Assembly (NCBI RefSeq): GCF_016463295.1
Contig: NZ_JAEMRO010000004.1
Location: 1-64,000, forward strand
DNA: 64,000 nucleotides
Reading direction: 5' to 3'
Source of the DNA: Brevundimonas sp.
GTDB lineage: Bacteria; Pseudomonadota; Alphaproteobacteria; Caulobacterales; Caulobacteraceae
In this document: in pieces, positions 51,194 through 63,646 of the stretch
How positions within the stretch are numbered: position 1 is the stretch's first letter
How the letters are laid out: every line of letters starts with the position of its first letter
Notes under the pieces: generated by a model
The model's database searches: none
What the model saw: the letters and a program-made list of their open reading frames with translations, nothing else
What the model was told of the DNA's origin: nothing
Position numbers and translations under genes: made by a program

Positions 51194-52072
51194 ATGAGCC
51201 ATGCCCCGGCCCTCATCCTTCACGGCGGTGCCGGTGCGCGGCGCGAGCGGAACTATGACGCCGAGGTCGTGCATATGCGCCAGGTCGTGGAGGCGATGAA
51301 GGCGCGGCTCGACGCCGGTGCCAGTGCGCTGGACGTGGCAGTCGAGGCCGTGGTGATGCTGGAGGATTCCGGCCTCTATGTCGCCGGGCGGGGGGCCTCG
51401 CCCAATCTGGCCGGGGCCTATGAACTGGATGCCAGCCTGATGGACGGCGCGACGCGCAAGGCGGGAGCGGTGGCGGCGCTGCAAGGGTTTCGCAATCCGG
51501 TCGTGGCCGCCCGGGCGGTGATGGACCGCACACCGCACATCATGCTGGCAGGGGAAGGCGCGGCCCTGTTCGCCCACGATCGGGGGCTGGAGCCGATCGG
51601 CGACGAGGCGGCCTGGTTCACGCGGGCCGGTCAGGGTGAGGACAATCATCCGCCAGGGACGCTGAGCCATGGCACGGTCGGCTGCTGCGTTCTGGACATT
51701 CAAGGGCGGCTGGCGGCGGCGACCTCGACGGCGGGTGTGTTCGGCAAGATGCCGGGCCGGGTCGGGGACACCCCCATTCCGGCGGCCGGGACCTGGGCCG
51801 ATGAGCGGACCGCCACCTCCTGCACCGGTCAGGGCGAATATTTCATCCGTGTCGCCGCCGCCGCCCAGGTCGGCTGGCGCGTCGAGGCCGGTCAGCCGCT
51901 GGCCGAGGCGACACAGGGTGTCATCGACCAGATCGGCGGCATGGGCGGCGACGGCGGGCTGATCGCCCTGGATCGCGACGGCAACATCGCCGCACCGTTC
52001 AACAGCCAAGGCATGAAGCGGGCCTGGCTGACGACCGGAGGTCAGATCGGGGTTGAGGTCTTCGGACGCTGA
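51194..52072 (+). CDS. Isoaspartyl peptidase / L-asparaginase (plant-type Ntn hydrolase)
   Basis: A 292-aa precursor that self-cleaves before the catalytic threonine, Thr161 in LSHGTVGCCVLD, to give two chains. It hydrolyses isoaspartyl dipeptides from damaged proteins and L-asparagine. Other motifs: ALILHGGAGARRER, SGLYVAGRGASPNLAGAYELDASLMDG, the glycine-rich MPGRVGDTPIPAAGTWAD and QIGGMGGDGGLIALD. There is no signal peptide, so it is cytoplasmic. AGGGAAG precedes the ATG. It is divergent from the 2OG oxygenase unit. Confidence 0.92.
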   Translation: MSHAPALILHGGAGARRERNYDAEVVHMRQVVEAMKARLDAGASALDVAVEAVVMLEDSGLYVAGRGASPNLAGAYELDASLMDGATRKAGAVAALQGFRNPVVAARAVMDRTPHIMLAGEGAALFAHDRGLEPIGDEAAWFTRAGQGEDNHPPGTLSHGTVGCCVLDIQGRLAAATSTAGVFGKMPGRVGDTPIPAAGTWADERTATSCTGQGEYFIRVAAAAQVGWRVEAGQPLAEATQGVIDQIGGMGGDGGLIALDRDGNIAAPFNSQGMKRAWLTTGGQIGVEVFGR

Positions 52073-52138
52073 TTACGCCGAATTCACTCGTCAATGAACA
52101 GGGTTCGACTAAGTCTTCTGCACGCACAGGAGACCGAT

Positions 52139-52669
52139 ATGAAATCCCTCATCACCGCCGTGACCCTTGCGGCGCTTAGCGCCACCGCGGCCTGCGCCCC
52201 AGTAATCGAAGGTGGCCCCCCGTTAGCGTTGCCGATCGGGCTTCAGGAGACCGCGCAGATCGGCTCAATCGTCATGTCGTCTGACTGGCTCGACGCTGAG
52301 GACGACTTCGCCGACACCTTCAATGAAGAAGTGCATGAAGAGCTCCGCCGCTGCATGTGGGGCACCTCGCCGGTCGATCTTCGGGTCCACATCAACGAGT
52401 TGGACCGCGCCAGTCGCTTGGAAACCCTGCTGAACGGAGAGGGCGAGCATTACCTGTCCGGCACCGTGGAGTTCGTCGATCCGGCTCGCAACAATCGGCT
52501 ACTGGGCCGTTACCCGATCCGGGTTTCGACCAGCGCTCAGGGCCGCGTCGGCGGCCTGCTAGGCGATCGCCAGATGATGGTGTCAGAAGCCTTCGGTCGG
52601 GCCGTCTGCGAGGAGGCGTTTGGCCGCAATCCGCGTGATCCCGGCCCGCACAACGCCACCCGGGGCTGA
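52139..52669 (+). CDS. Small exported protein or lipoprotein, unknown function
   Basis: A 176-aa protein with an N-terminal export signal (MKSLITAVTLAALSATAAC, a weak lipobox at Cys19). The mature domain includes IGSIVMSSDWLDAEDDFADTF, VHEELRRCMWGTSPVDLRVHI and YPIRVSTSAQGRVGGLLGDRQ, the pattern of small envelope proteins that bind at a membrane surface; I cannot name the family. AGGAG precedes the ATG at 52139, and I reject the longer frame from 52094. A strong bidirectional terminator follows. It is 66 bp downstream of the isoaspartyl peptidase gene on the same strand. Confidence 0.75.
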   Translation: MKSLITAVTLAALSATAACAPVIEGGPPLALPIGLQETAQIGSIVMSSDWLDAEDDFADTFNEEVHEELRRCMWGTSPVDLRVHINELDRASRLETLLNGEGEHYLSGTVEFVDPARNNRLLGRYPIRVSTSAQGRVGGLLGDRQMMVSEAFGRAVCEEAFGRNPRDPGPHNATRG

Positions 52670-52685
52670 ACCGCCCCAGAAATGA

Positions 52686-52717
52686 AAAAGGCCGGCGGAG
52701 CGCTCCGCCGACCTTTT
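52686..52717. terminator. Strong bidirectional intrinsic terminator
   Basis: AAAAGG-C-CGGCGGAGC directly abuts GCTCCGCCG-A-CCTTTT: a 16-bp palindrome with one mismatch, with A and T runs at the ends. It ends both the lipoprotein transcript (plus) and acnA (minus). Confidence 0.88.
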
Positions 52718-52742
52718 ATTATCAACGGCTAGCGCTCGAAGC

Positions 52743-55487
<2,745 letters not shown>

Positions 55488-55654
55488 GGGATAGTCCTCT
55501 TGTAAGGCCGCCCGAGGATCCGGTTGCACGTTCGCGCGATCGACGGCGGGGCGCACAGGTCCCCGACGCGCGCGGCGAACGCCTGCTGCGGCGACGCCGG
55601 ATATAGCGACGCCAGTGGGGCGCGTCCATGTATCCACGTTTCCAGCAGGGACAT

Positions 55655-55669
55655 TGAGAACGACTATCA
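55655..55669. promoter_or_regulatory. Fur-like box between acnA and the pirin gene
   Basis: TGAGAACGACTATCA matches 12 of 15 positions of the 7-1-7 Fur core TGAGAATGATTCTCA. It lies 168 bp upstream of acnA and 88 bp upstream of the pirin gene. Iron control of acnA by Fur is known in Caulobacter as I recall; the motif match alone is modest. Confidence 0.45.
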
Positions 55670-55756
55670 AATCCGTAGCCTCGGGCTCGGCATCCCCCGC
55701 TTGCGCCCGCCGCAGCGGGGACGCACATTCGGGATGCACACTGGAGGACTGATCCG

Positions 55757-56695
55757 ATGATCGAAATGGTGATCGACGCGCGGCGCAAGGATCTGGGCGG
55801 GTTCGAGGTCGGACGCGTGCTGCCGTTTCACAGCCGCCGGATGGTCGGCCCCTTCATCTTCCTGGACCAGATGGGCCCGGCGGAGTTCGCGCCAGGGTCC
55901 GAGGCCATAAATGTGCGGCCGCATCCGCATATCGGTCTGTCGACCCTGACCTATCTGTTCGAGGGCGAGATCATGCACCGGGACAATACCGGTGCGACCC
56001 AGGCCATTCGTCCGGGAGAGGTCAACTGGATGACCGCCGGCAAGGGCATCGTCCATTCCGAGCGCACCGATCCGCTGAAGAAGGCGACCGGCGGCCCCAT
56101 GCACGGCATGCAGGCCTGGATCGCCCTGCCGGACGAGGCCGAGGAGGTCGATCCCAGCTTCCATCACCACGGCGAGGCGGATCAGCCCGCCTATGACAAC
56201 AACGGCCTGTTCGCACGGCTGGTCGCGGGCGAGGCCTACGGGGCCAGGGCGGCGGTGAAGACCTCGTCGCCCCTGTTCTATATCCACTGGGAACTGGCCG
56301 AGGGGGTGCGCACCGCGCCACCGCCGGGCAAGAGTTTCGTCGGCTCCGGCGGCTATTCCGAACGCGCCCTCTATATCGCCAAGGGCGAGATCGAAGTCGG
56401 CGACCGCACCTTCCAAGAGGGTCAGATGGTCGTGCTGGAACCGAACGCCGAGCCGACCATCAAGGCCATCCGCCCGTCCAGCGTCATGGTCCTGGGCGGC
56501 GAACCCGTGGGCGAGCGGCTGATCTGGTGGAATTTCGTTTCGTCCAGCCAGGCCCGGCTGGATCAGGCCAAGGCGGACTGGAAGGCCGGGCGGATGACCC
56601 TGCCGGACGAGGACTCTCTGGAGTTCATACCCCTGCCCGACGTGCCGTCGACGCCCGAGCCTGCGCCCAAGCCGGAGCCGACGCATCCGGTCTAG
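55757..56695 (+). CDS. Pirin family protein
   Basis: A 312-aa bicupin iron-binding protein. The first cupin carries metal ligands in [27 protein letters not shown] and [14 protein letters not shown]; the C-terminal cupin has [22 protein letters not shown]. Bacterial pirins act as quercetinase-like dioxygenases or as redox regulators, so function is uncertain. A Pro-rich tail ends the protein. GGAGGA lies upstream of the ATG. Position opposite acnA across a Fur-like box would suit an iron-linked role. Confidence 0.9.
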   Translation: MIEMVIDARRKDLGGFEVGRVLPFHSRRMVGPFIFLDQMGPAEFAPGSEAINVRPHPHIGLSTLTYLFEGEIMHRDNTGATQAIRPGEVNWMTAGKGIVHSERTDPLKKATGGPMHGMQAWIALPDEAEEVDPSFHHHGEADQPAYDNNGLFARLVAGEAYGARAAVKTSSPLFYIHWELAEGVRTAPPPGKSFVGSGGYSERALYIAKGEIEVGDRTFQEGQMVVLEPNAEPTIKAIRPSSVMVLGGEPVGERLIWWNFVSSSQARLDQAKADWKAGRMTLPDEDSLEFIPLPDVPSTPEPAPKPEPTHPV

Positions 56696-56722
56696 GCCGG
56701 GCCTTCAGCGACTCGCCCCCCT

Positions 56723-57199
56723 TCAGGGCTTGACCCGGCAGTTGCGCCCACCGGCCTGTTCGCAGGCCCGCACACTCTGTTCGTACAGGGCCATGTCGAG
56801 CTGATAGCGCTCCTGGGCGGCGGCGTTCTCGGCGGCGATGCGGGCATTGTCGGCCTCGATGCGCGCCGTCTCGGCCTGCCAGGCCTCGCGGGCCGCATCG
56901 TTGGAGGCGATGACCGCAGCCTCGGCCTGCGCGGCCGCTTCGTTCCGGGCGACGATGTCGGCATTCAGCCTGCTGGTCGCGGCCACCTCCGCCGGGTCCT
57001 GACGGCCGTCAGGGACGGCGCGATAGGTCTCACCGCGCTGGCGCTCCCACTCCTCCGACCCAGGCACGGGCGTGTCGGCCGGAGCGGTGCTCTGGGTAGG
57101 CGCGGGTGTCGGTTTCGCCTGCTGGGCAGAAGCCGGAACGCCAGTGACGGCGGCGATCAGGGTAGCCGTGGCGACAATCGATGAAAGCGGACGGGACAT
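56723..57199 (-). CDS. Secreted coiled-coil protein of unknown function
   Basis: A 158-aa protein with a signal peptide (SSIVATATLIAAVTGVPASA, cleavage before QQAKP), then a Pro/Thr-rich linker and SEEWERQRGETYRAVPDG. Residues 75-140 are a continuous Ala/Glu-rich helix (NEAAAQAEAAVIASNDAARE, IAAENAAAQERYQLDMALYE) ending in a two-cysteine tail (ACEQAGGRNCRVKP). The shape suggests a periplasmic coiled-coil spacer. AAGGAG lies 5 nt before the ATG. Function not recognised. Confidence 0.75.
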   Translation of the reverse strand: MSRPLSSIVATATLIAAVTGVPASAQQAKPTPAPTQSTAPADTPVPGSEEWERQRGETYRAVPDGRQDPAEVAATSRLNADIVARNEAAAQAEAAVIASNDAAREAWQAETARIEADNARIAAENAAAQERYQLDMALYEQSVRACEQAGGRNCRVKP

Positions 57200-57305
57200 G
57201 CGGTCTCCTTCAAGTCTTAGCGTGAGGTGGAGTCAAAGCCGGCCCATGGTGAAGGCCTTCGATGCCTCTAAACGCGGACAAGCCTAGCCGGATGCGACGG
57301 ATGGA

Positions 57306-58766
57306 TCAGTCCGGCAGACGCAGGGCAAAGACCGTCCCCTCAGGCCCGGTCTCGATCAGGTCGAGCGTCCCGCCATGGGCCGTGGCCAGTTCGCGCGAGA
57401 TGGTCAGGCCCAGACCCGTCCCCTCCGATGCGCGCCCGCTGACGAAGGGATCGAACAGCTGTTCTGACACCTTGGCCGGGATGCCAGGCCCGTCGTCGGC
57501 GATGCGGATCAGCCAGCCGTCCGCCTCCTGAACCGCCGTGACCGTCACGGTGCCACGACGCGGTGCCTTGCGTTTCGCGTCGCCCTGGATGGCCTGGCGG
57601 GCATTGCGCATCAGATTGACCAGGATGCGATGCAACTGGTCCGGGTCGGCCTGGACGGTTGCCTTGGTCGGCAGGGTCTTGACCAGCTTCACGCCCTCGG
57701 CGCTGAGGCCCGCATCCTCGGCGGCGACGTTAATGGCGCTGGCCAGGGGCACGGCAACGCGCTGCGGCGCCGGCTCCTCGCTGCGACCGTACTCCAGCAC
57801 ATTGCGCGATAAGGCTGCGGCGCGGCCCAGGGCGCGCTCCAGCCGGGGCAGGACGCGGGCCACCTCCGGATCGGGCGATTCCGCCAACCGCTCTGAGGCC
57901 AGCTGGGCCGAGGTCAGCATGTTACGCAGATCGTGATTGATCTTGGCCACCGCCTCGCCCAGCGCCACCAGACGCGCGCGGGACCGCAGCGATAACCGCA
58001 CCTCCTCCTGCATACGGGCCAGTTCTCGCTCGACCCGGCCGATCTCGTCATGCCGGCCGCTGGGGGGCTCACCCTCGGCCTCGGGATCGCGGGCGAAACG
58101 CTCGATCGACCGGGTGACCCGCCGCAGGGGCTGCAGCACCAGAAAGGCCAGACCGGCGTAGAGCAGAGCGCCTGCCACGATCGACACCAGCAGAGACACC
58201 AGCAGGCTGTTCAGCAGGAAGGTGCGCAGTTCGGCCTTCAGGGGCTGGGCCAGGGTCACGATCTCGATGAAGTCGCCGGTGCGATAGCGTGGCCGGGCCT
58301 GGACCCGGATCGAGCGGTCCGGATGGCCGAACAGGGTGCGCCACGGGTCGACCAGGCGCGAGACCGGCCGGCTTTCGCGCAGGTCGATCAGGTCCGGCGT
58401 CCGCGACAGGTTCGGAGCCTGCAGCAGCAAACGCCGCACGCCCTGATCGCCGACGACCACCGCCTGCACGCCCCCGATGGCCAGCAACTGTTCGGCCGTG
58501 TCGTCCTCCACCGCCGAATAGGGCAGGGCCTCGACGGCCACGGAGGCCAGTTCCGCCGACTGCAGCCGATCGGTCAGCCAGCGCTCGTGGAAGCTGGCCG
58601 CGCTGGGGGTGATGATCAGGATTTCCACCGCCACAGCAAAGGCCATGGTCAGCAGCATCAGCCGCCGCGCCAGGGCATCCGGCGGGTTCAGCCCCAGCCG
58701 ACGGCGCAATCCCTCGGGCACCCAGGTCCACAGCCGGGTCGGCGTCTGCGGCACGATCTCCGTCAC
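57306..58766 (-). CDS. Sensor histidine kinase with HAMP domain
   Basis: A 486-aa membrane kinase. Helices at about 35-55 and 187-212 bracket a periplasmic sensor of about 130 residues. HAMP follows (LQPLRRVTRSIERFARDPEA), then the phosphoacceptor His278 in LGEAVAKINHDLRNMLTSAQL, the N-box LVNLMRNARQAI, G1 IADDGPGIP, the F-box LFDPFVSG and G2 GTGLGLTISREL. The H-box context HDLRNML is like NtrB- and DctB-type kinases. No response regulator is adjacent, so it is an orphan here. The GTG start overlaps the TVP38 stop (GTGA), suggesting a link with that protein. Confidence 0.9.
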   Translation of the reverse strand: MTEIVPQTPTRLWTWVPEGLRRRLGLNPPDALARRLMLLTMAFAVAVEILIITPSAASFHERWLTDRLQSAELASVAVEALPYSAVEDDTAEQLLAIGGVQAVVVGDQGVRRLLLQAPNLSRTPDLIDLRESRPVSRLVDPWRTLFGHPDRSIRVQARPRYRTGDFIEIVTLAQPLKAELRTFLLNSLLVSLLVSIVAGALLYAGLAFLVLQPLRRVTRSIERFARDPEAEGEPPSGRHDEIGRVERELARMQEEVRLSLRSRARLVALGEAVAKINHDLRNMLTSAQLASERLAESPDPEVARVLPRLERALGRAAALSRNVLEYGRSEEPAPQRVAVPLASAINVAAEDAGLSAEGVKLVKTLPTKATVQADPDQLHRILVNLMRNARQAIQGDAKRKAPRRGTVTVTAVQEADGWLIRIADDGPGIPAKVSEQLFDPFVSGRASEGTGLGLTISRELATAHGGTLDLIETGPEGTVFALRLPD

Positions 58767-59485
58767 GTCGCCGCCTTGCGCCCGAGCGCGCCCTGCAGCG
58801 CCTTCAGCGCCACAGGCAGGACGACGGCCAGCACGAAGACGCCCGTCATCGGGGCCCAGAACTGGCCGAACAGGGCCTGGAAGTCCGGATCGGGATCAGT
58901 GACCAGCAAGGTGTTCAGTCGCGCGCCTATCCAGCAATAGATGGTGTGGGCCGGCAACAGGCCGATCACGGTGGCCACCGTATAGGGCTTCAGCCGCGCC
59001 GCCATCACTCCAGCGGCGATATTGATCATATGGAAGGGCACCACGACGGCCAGTCGGCTGGCCAGCACATACCAGAAGGTATCCTTGTCGATGGCGTTGC
59101 AGACCTTCTGCATCAGGCCCGCGTCCCGCTCGGCCTTTTCGCGCAGGGACTGACCCAGGGCGGTGCGGGCAACCGCATAGACGATCAGGGCCCCGATGGT
59201 GGCGGCGATGGAGGTGGCCACCCCGCCAACCCAGGGTCCGAACAGATAGCCCGCCGTGATGGTCACGAAGAATACACCGGGCACCACGCTGGCTGTCAGG
59301 ATGGCGAAGACAGCCATCAGGATCAGCAGGCTGACGATATAGTTGTCGGCGGTGAAGGCCCGGAACGCCTGACCGTGGTCGCGGATCGTGTCGAGCGACA
59401 GATAGCGATTCCAGCCCATGCCGAAGATCAGCGCGATGACGCCGGCCAGCAGGATCAGGGGGGCAAAGCGTTTCAGACGGTCCAT
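58763..59485 (-). CDS. TVP38/TMEM64 (DedA-like VTT domain) membrane protein
   Basis: A 240-aa integral membrane protein. Typical VTT motifs: [23 protein letters not shown] around residue 68, a helical segment [20 protein letters not shown], and [45 protein letters not shown]. Such proteins are linked to lipid scrambling or transport and envelope homeostasis. I take the ATG at 59485 (GGAG 5 nt upstream), not the adjoining GTG at 59491. It is translationally coupled to the histidine kinase and divergent from rpmH. Confidence 0.88.
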   Translation of the reverse strand: MDRLKRFAPLILLAGVIALIFGMGWNRYLSLDTIRDHGQAFRAFTADNYIVSLLILMAVFAILTASVVPGVFFVTITAGYLFGPWVGGVATSIAATIGALIVYAVARTALGQSLREKAERDAGLMQKVCNAIDKDTFWYVLASRLAVVVPFHMINIAAGVMAARLKPYTVATVIGLLPAHTIYCWIGARLNTLLVTDPDPDFQALFGQFWAPMTGVFVLAVVLPVALKALQGALGRKAAT

Positions 59486-59512
59486 CTTCACTCCAACGCA
59501 GACGCATCGGCG

Positions 59513-59541
59513 TTGACACCGCCTGCCCCTCCGCTTATACG
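59513..59541 (+). promoter_or_regulatory. Strong sigma-70-type promoter of rpmH
   Basis: TTGACA (59513-59518), a 17-bp spacer, and TATACG (59536-59541): a perfect -35 and four of six bases at -10. Start near 59548, 57 nt ahead of the rpmH GTG. It would drive rpmH-rnpA-yidC-yihA. Confidence 0.75.
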
Positions 59542-59604
59542 CCCGCCCTTCCCGCGACGGATGCCTTTGTCCGCCGCCTCATTATTCAACGTTGGGAGCC
59601 GACC

Positions 59605-59739
59605 GTGAAGCGGACCTATCAGCCGTCGCGTTTAGTGCGCAAGCGCCGTCACGGCTTCCGTTCGCGGATGGCCACCAAGAACGGCGCAAAGATCGTTGCG
59701 CGTCGTCGGGCCAAGGGCCGCAAGCGCCTGACGGCCTGA
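59605..59739 (+). CDS. rpmH: 50S ribosomal protein L34
   Basis: A 44-aa, very basic ribosomal protein. It reads [20 protein letters not shown], then [20 protein letters not shown] and RLTA, matching L34 along its whole length. The start is a GTG with GGGAG 8 nt upstream, and a near-perfect promoter lies at 59513-59541. First gene of the conserved rpmH-rnpA-yidC-yihA run. Confidence 0.97.
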   Translation: MKRTYQPSRLVRKRRHGFRSRMATKNGAKIVARRRAKGRKRLTA

Positions 59740-59765
59740 CCCGTCAGGCGTCCGTCTGCGGACGC

Positions 59766-60191
59766 ATGACCGACTTTCCAGATATTGAACGTCTGACTTC
59801 GCGGCCCCAGTTTCTGGCGGCCGCGAAAGGCGTTTCAGAGGCACGTGGTGCCGTGGTCGTCCAGCGGCTGGATCGCCGGGACGACAATTCCACCATCCGC
59901 CTGGGCTTTACCGCCACCCGCAAGGTCGGTGGCGCGGTCGTACGCAACCGCGCCAAACGCCGTCTCAGGGAGGCCGCACGCGCCCTTGCGCCGCAGTTCG
60001 GACGCCCCGGCAGCGACTATGTCTTCATCGCCCGCATGGGCACGGCGGACCGTCCCTGGGACCGTTTGCTTGACGATGTGAAATCGGCGCTTACAAGGCT
60101 GGCGACCCCACGGTCGGCGGCTCCGAAGCCGACGACCGCGCCGACCCCGCCCGCGCCCATTCCGCCCGCCACCGCCGGCCAGGATTCCTGA
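59766..60191 (+). CDS. rnpA: Ribonuclease P protein component
   Basis: A 141-aa protein subunit aiding RNase P RNA in 5' processing of pre-tRNA. The N-terminus is [14 protein letters not shown]; the RNP-binding signature is [25 protein letters not shown], followed by [21 protein letters not shown]. The last 25 residues are a Pro/Ala/Thr extension ([17 protein letters not shown]) beyond the usual length. The ATG at 59766 has a weak binding site, consistent with translation after rpmH 26 bp upstream. No yidD lies between rnpA and yidC. Confidence 0.93.
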   Translation: MTDFPDIERLTSRPQFLAAAKGVSEARGAVVVQRLDRRDDNSTIRLGFTATRKVGGAVVRNRAKRRLREAARALAPQFGRPGSDYVFIARMGTADRPWDRLLDDVKSALTRLATPRSAAPKPTTAPTPPAPIPPATAGQDS

Positions 60192-60196
60192 TCTCC

Positions 60197-61999
60197 ATGC
60201 CTCCCCAGAATAACAGCAAGAACACCATCATCTTCATGGTGATCGCTGGCCTCATGCTCCTGGCCTACAGCTTCTTTGTGATGCAGCCGCAGGCCGAGCG
60301 TCAGAAGGCGGCGCGCGCGGCTGCGGAGCAGCAGGCGGCAGCTTCCGGCACAGCAGGCGGAACGGGCGCGACCACCGACAGCGCCCCGGCGTTCATCACG
60401 GATCGCGAGCAGGCACGGCGCGCCTTGGGCGACCGCGTGGCGATCAAGACAGAGACGGTGTCCGGTTCGCTCTCGCTGCGTGGCGCGCGTCTGGATGACC
60501 TGTATCTGACCAACTACAAGGATACGCTGGCTCCTGGCTCCCCTTCGGTCGAGCTGTTTCGTCCCGAGGGCATGGAGCACAGCTATCAGGCCATTTTCGA
60601 ATGGCGGGGCAGCAATATCGAAGGGGGTGTCCCTGATCGCAACACGCCGTGGCGGCTGACCCAAGGCACGACCTTGACGCCGACAACGCCCATTACGCTG
60701 ACCTGGGACAATGGCGCGGGCCTTCGCTTCACACGCCGCATCGCCATCGATAACCAATATCTGTTTACGATCACCGACACGGTCGCCAACTTTACGCCGC
60801 GGTCGATCCAGATTGTCCCTTTCGGCAAGGTTGAACGTCAGGGCGTTCCCGACGACCTGGGTCGTAACCAGATCCTGCATGAAGGGGCCATCGGCACCTT
60901 CGGAACGGAAGGCAAATACGCCACCACGTCGCTCAAATACGGAGCGTGGGCCAAGAAGCCCGTCCAGGAAGAGGAATCGACGGGCGGCTGGATCGGCATC
61001 ACCGACAAATACTGGCTTGCCGCACTTATTCCGACACAGACCGAGCAGGTGAAGGCCGAGTTCAGAATCTCGAATCTTCCGGCGGCCGACACCCATTCGG
61101 TCAATCTGCAAGGACAGGCCCAGACTATCGCCCCCAATGCCCAGATCAGCGAGACGACCCGCCTGTTCGCCGGGGCCAAGCGCAATGAAATCCTGGCCGG
61201 TTACGAGAAGTCGCTGAACCTGCCGCGGTTCATCTATGCGATCGACTGGGGCTTCCTGTTCTTCCTGACCCGCCCGATGTTCCTGATCGTCGAATTCTTC
61301 TTCGGCATTCTGGGCAATTTCGGGCTGGCCATCCTGGCGCTGACCCTGGTCGTGCGCCTGATCATGTTCCCTCTGGCCAACAAGAGCTACGAGAGCATGT
61401 CGCGTATGCGCACCCTCGCGCCCAAGCTGGAGGAGTTGAAGAAGAAATATCCCGACGATCCGGCCAGCCAGCAGAAGGAAATGATGGCGCTGTATCAGAA
61501 GGAGAAGATCAATCCGCTGGCGGGCTGTCTGCCGCTGCTGATCCAGATTCCGTTCTTCTATGCCGTCTACAAGATGCTGACGGTCACCATCGAGATGCGG
61601 CATCAGCCCTTCTTCGGCTGGATCCGCGACCTGTCGGCGGCTGACCCCTCGACCATCTGGAACCTGTACGGCCTGATTCCGTGGGATCCGGCGACGGTGC
61701 CGCTGATCGGCACCTTCCTGACGACCAACGCCTCGCTCAGCGTGCTGGCGATCGTCTACGGCCTGACCATGTGGCTGCAGATGGCCATGAGCCCGCCGGC
61801 GACCGATCCGATGCAGCGCCGCATCTTCCAGTTCATGCCGGTGGTCTTCACCTTCATCATGGCGACCTTCCCGGCGGGCCTGCTGATCTACTGGGCCTGG
61901 TCCAACGTTCTGACCATCTTCCAGCAGTACATCATCATGCATCGGCTGAAGTCGGAGAACCCGATCGACACCTTCTTCGCCCGGTTCAAGAAGGCCTGA
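60197..61999 (+). CDS. yidC: Membrane protein insertase YidC
   Basis: A 600-aa Gram-negative YidC/Oxa1 insertase working with Sec or alone. The N-terminal helix is [20 protein letters not shown], followed by a periplasmic beta-sandwich of about 300 residues ([38 protein letters not shown]). The conserved insertase core begins near residue 355: [20 protein letters not shown], with the hydrophilic-groove Arg, then [20 protein letters not shown] and [15 protein letters not shown]. It ends in a short basic tail. It starts 5 bp after rnpA. Confidence 0.97.
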   Translation: MPPQNNSKNTIIFMVIAGLMLLAYSFFVMQPQAERQKAARAAAEQQAAASGTAGGTGATTDSAPAFITDREQARRALGDRVAIKTETVSGSLSLRGARLDDLYLTNYKDTLAPGSPSVELFRPEGMEHSYQAIFEWRGSNIEGGVPDRNTPWRLTQGTTLTPTTPITLTWDNGAGLRFTRRIAIDNQYLFTITDTVANFTPRSIQIVPFGKVERQGVPDDLGRNQILHEGAIGTFGTEGKYATTSLKYGAWAKKPVQEEESTGGWIGITDKYWLAALIPTQTEQVKAEFRISNLPAADTHSVNLQGQAQTIAPNAQISETTRLFAGAKRNEILAGYEKSLNLPRFIYAIDWGFLFFLTRPMFLIVEFFFGILGNFGLAILALTLVVRLIMFPLANKSYESMSRMRTLAPKLEELKKKYPDDPASQQKEMMALYQKEKINPLAGCLPLLIQIPFFYAVYKMLTVTIEMRHQPFFGWIRDLSAADPSTIWNLYGLIPWDPATVPLIGTFLTTNASLSVLAIVYGLTMWLQMAMSPPATDPMQRRIFQFMPVVFTFIMATFPAGLLIYWAWSNVLTIFQQYIIMHRLKSENPIDTFFARFKKA

Positions 62000-62000
62000 T

Positions 62001-62642
62001 TTGGAAGACTTCACCCCCGAAGAACTGGAACAGGGCCGTATCCTGTTTGCGCGGCCCGCGACCTTCGTCATGGGCTGCGCCAAGATCGAGCAGTTGCCGG
62101 AACCTGACCTGCCGGAGGTGGCCTTTGCGGGTCGGTCCAACGTGGGCAAGTCCAGCCTGATCAACGGCCTGGTCGGCATGCACAAGCTGGCCCGGGCGTC
62201 GAATGAGCCGGGCCGCACGCGCGAGGTCAACTTCTTCGATCTGGACGGCAAGATGCGGCTGGTCGACCTGCCCGGCTACGGCTGGGCCAAGGCGTCCAAG
62301 ACGACGGTCCGCAAGTTCCAGGACCTGGGCCGCGACTATCTGCGCGGGCGGGTGACGCTGAAGCGGGTCTATCTGCTGATCGATAGCCGTCACGGGCTGA
62401 AGAAGGTCGACGACGAGGCGCTGGACGCGCTCGATCTGGCCGCCGTCAGCTATCAGATCATCCTGACCAAGGCCGACAAGCTGAAGAAGGGCGAGGCCGA
62501 CAAGGTACAAGCCGAGACGCTCAAGGCCATCGCCAAACGTCCCGCCGCCTATCCGGCGGTGATCGTGACCTCGGCGGAAAAGGGCGACGGCATGCCCGAG
62601 CTGCGCGCCGAGATCATGCGCACGACCGGGGCGGTGCTCTAG
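62001..62642 (+). CDS. engB: Ribosome biogenesis GTPase YihA/YsxC (EngB)
   Basis: A 213-aa TRAFAC GTPase for 50S assembly. G motifs: [19 protein letters not shown] (G1), [11 protein letters not shown] (G2), [13 protein letters not shown] (G3) and [12 protein letters not shown] (G4). The start is a TTG at 62001, one base after the yidC stop, with AAGG 6 nt upstream; the next in-frame ATG (residue 24) would remove conserved sequence. Co-transcribed with yidC. Confidence 0.95.
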   Translation: MEDFTPEELEQGRILFARPATFVMGCAKIEQLPEPDLPEVAFAGRSNVGKSSLINGLVGMHKLARASNEPGRTREVNFFDLDGKMRLVDLPGYGWAKASKTTVRKFQDLGRDYLRGRVTLKRVYLLIDSRHGLKKVDDEALDALDLAAVSYQIILTKADKLKKGEADKVQAETLKAIAKRPAAYPAVIVTSAEKGDGMPELRAEIMRTTGAVL

Positions 62643-62683
62643 GGCTCTTGCGGACTGCGCCCCGCAGTGGTCGGGTGGCGGCC

Positions 62684-63646
62684 ATGCAAACGCGCCTGAT
62701 CCAGACCGACACCCTCACCCAGTCGATCCTGGAGGCTGGCACTGGCCCGCTGGTCCTGTTCATTCATGGCTTTCCCGAGCTGGGCATCAGCTGGCGCGCC
62801 CAGGTCTCGGCCTTTGCCGAGGCAGGCTATCATGCCGTGGCCCCCGACATGCGTGGCTACGGCGGTACCGACAAGCCGGACGATGTCGCAGACTATTCCA
62901 TCCTGCATCTGGTCGGGGACATGGTCGCCCTGGTGCGGGCGCTGGGCGAGACGCAATGCATCGTCGTGGGCCACGACTGGGGTGCACCCGTGGCCTGGCA
63001 CTGCGCCCTGTTGCGGCCCGACATGTTCAGGGCGGTGGCGGGGCTGTCGGTGCCGTTCCAGCCGCGTCGACCGGGTGGTCCCCCAACCCCGGCCATGGCC
63101 GCCATCGCCAAGCGGGCCGGTCTGGGCGAGCTCTATATCAGCCAGTTCCAGGCTGCGGATGCCCACACCATTTTCGAGGTCGATGTCGCGGCAGGTCTGC
63201 GCAAGGGCTTCTATGCCTATGACGGGGCGACGCCGGATGCGCGGCTATCGACCGGCTTCATCCCCGCCGGACAGGACTTCCTGTCAACGGTGGCGGACGA
63301 TGCGACCCTGCCGCCGTGGATGAGCGCCGAGCATTTTCAGGAGTATGTCGACGCCTTTACGAAGGGTGGCTTCAAGGGGCCGATCGACTGGTACCGCAGC
63401 CTGGATCGCAACTGGGCCCTGACGGCGTTTCTGCAAGATCAGCTCATCCTTCAACCGGCGCTCTTCCTCGTCGGCGAGCGCGACCCGGTCCGCCACTATG
63501 CGGGCCAGCATGAGGCGGGATTGAAGGACTGGGCCCCAGACCTGCGCGGTTCGCATGTCCTGAGCGGAGCGGGGCACTGGCTTCAGCAAGAGAGGCCCTC
63601 CGAGGTCAATGCGTTGCTTCTGGCGTTCCTGGCCGACCTCGACTGA
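62684..63646 (+). CDS. Epoxide-hydrolase-like alpha/beta hydrolase
   Basis: A 320-aa alpha/beta hydrolase. The oxyanion motif is LFIHGFPELGISWR, the nucleophile is Asp98 in VVGHDWGAPVAW, RGYGGTDKP is the strand-3 loop, and the base His is in LSGAGHWLQQERP. Asp as nucleophile and the HGFPE signature point to soluble epoxide hydrolases, with cap-domain tyrosines (YISQFQ, DWYRSLDRNW) for ring opening. A haloalkane dehalogenase role is less likely. The ATG at 62684 is preferred to the upstream one at 62648. It follows engB by 41 bp. Confidence 0.88.
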   Translation: MQTRLIQTDTLTQSILEAGTGPLVLFIHGFPELGISWRAQVSAFAEAGYHAVAPDMRGYGGTDKPDDVADYSILHLVGDMVALVRALGETQCIVVGHDWGAPVAWHCALLRPDMFRAVAGLSVPFQPRRPGGPPTPAMAAIAKRAGLGELYISQFQAADAHTIFEVDVAAGLRKGFYAYDGATPDARLSTGFIPAGQDFLSTVADDATLPPWMSAEHFQEYVDAFTKGGFKGPIDWYRSLDRNWALTAFLQDQLILQPALFLVGERDPVRHYAGQHEAGLKDWAPDLRGSHVLSGAGHWLQQERPSEVNALLLAFLADLD

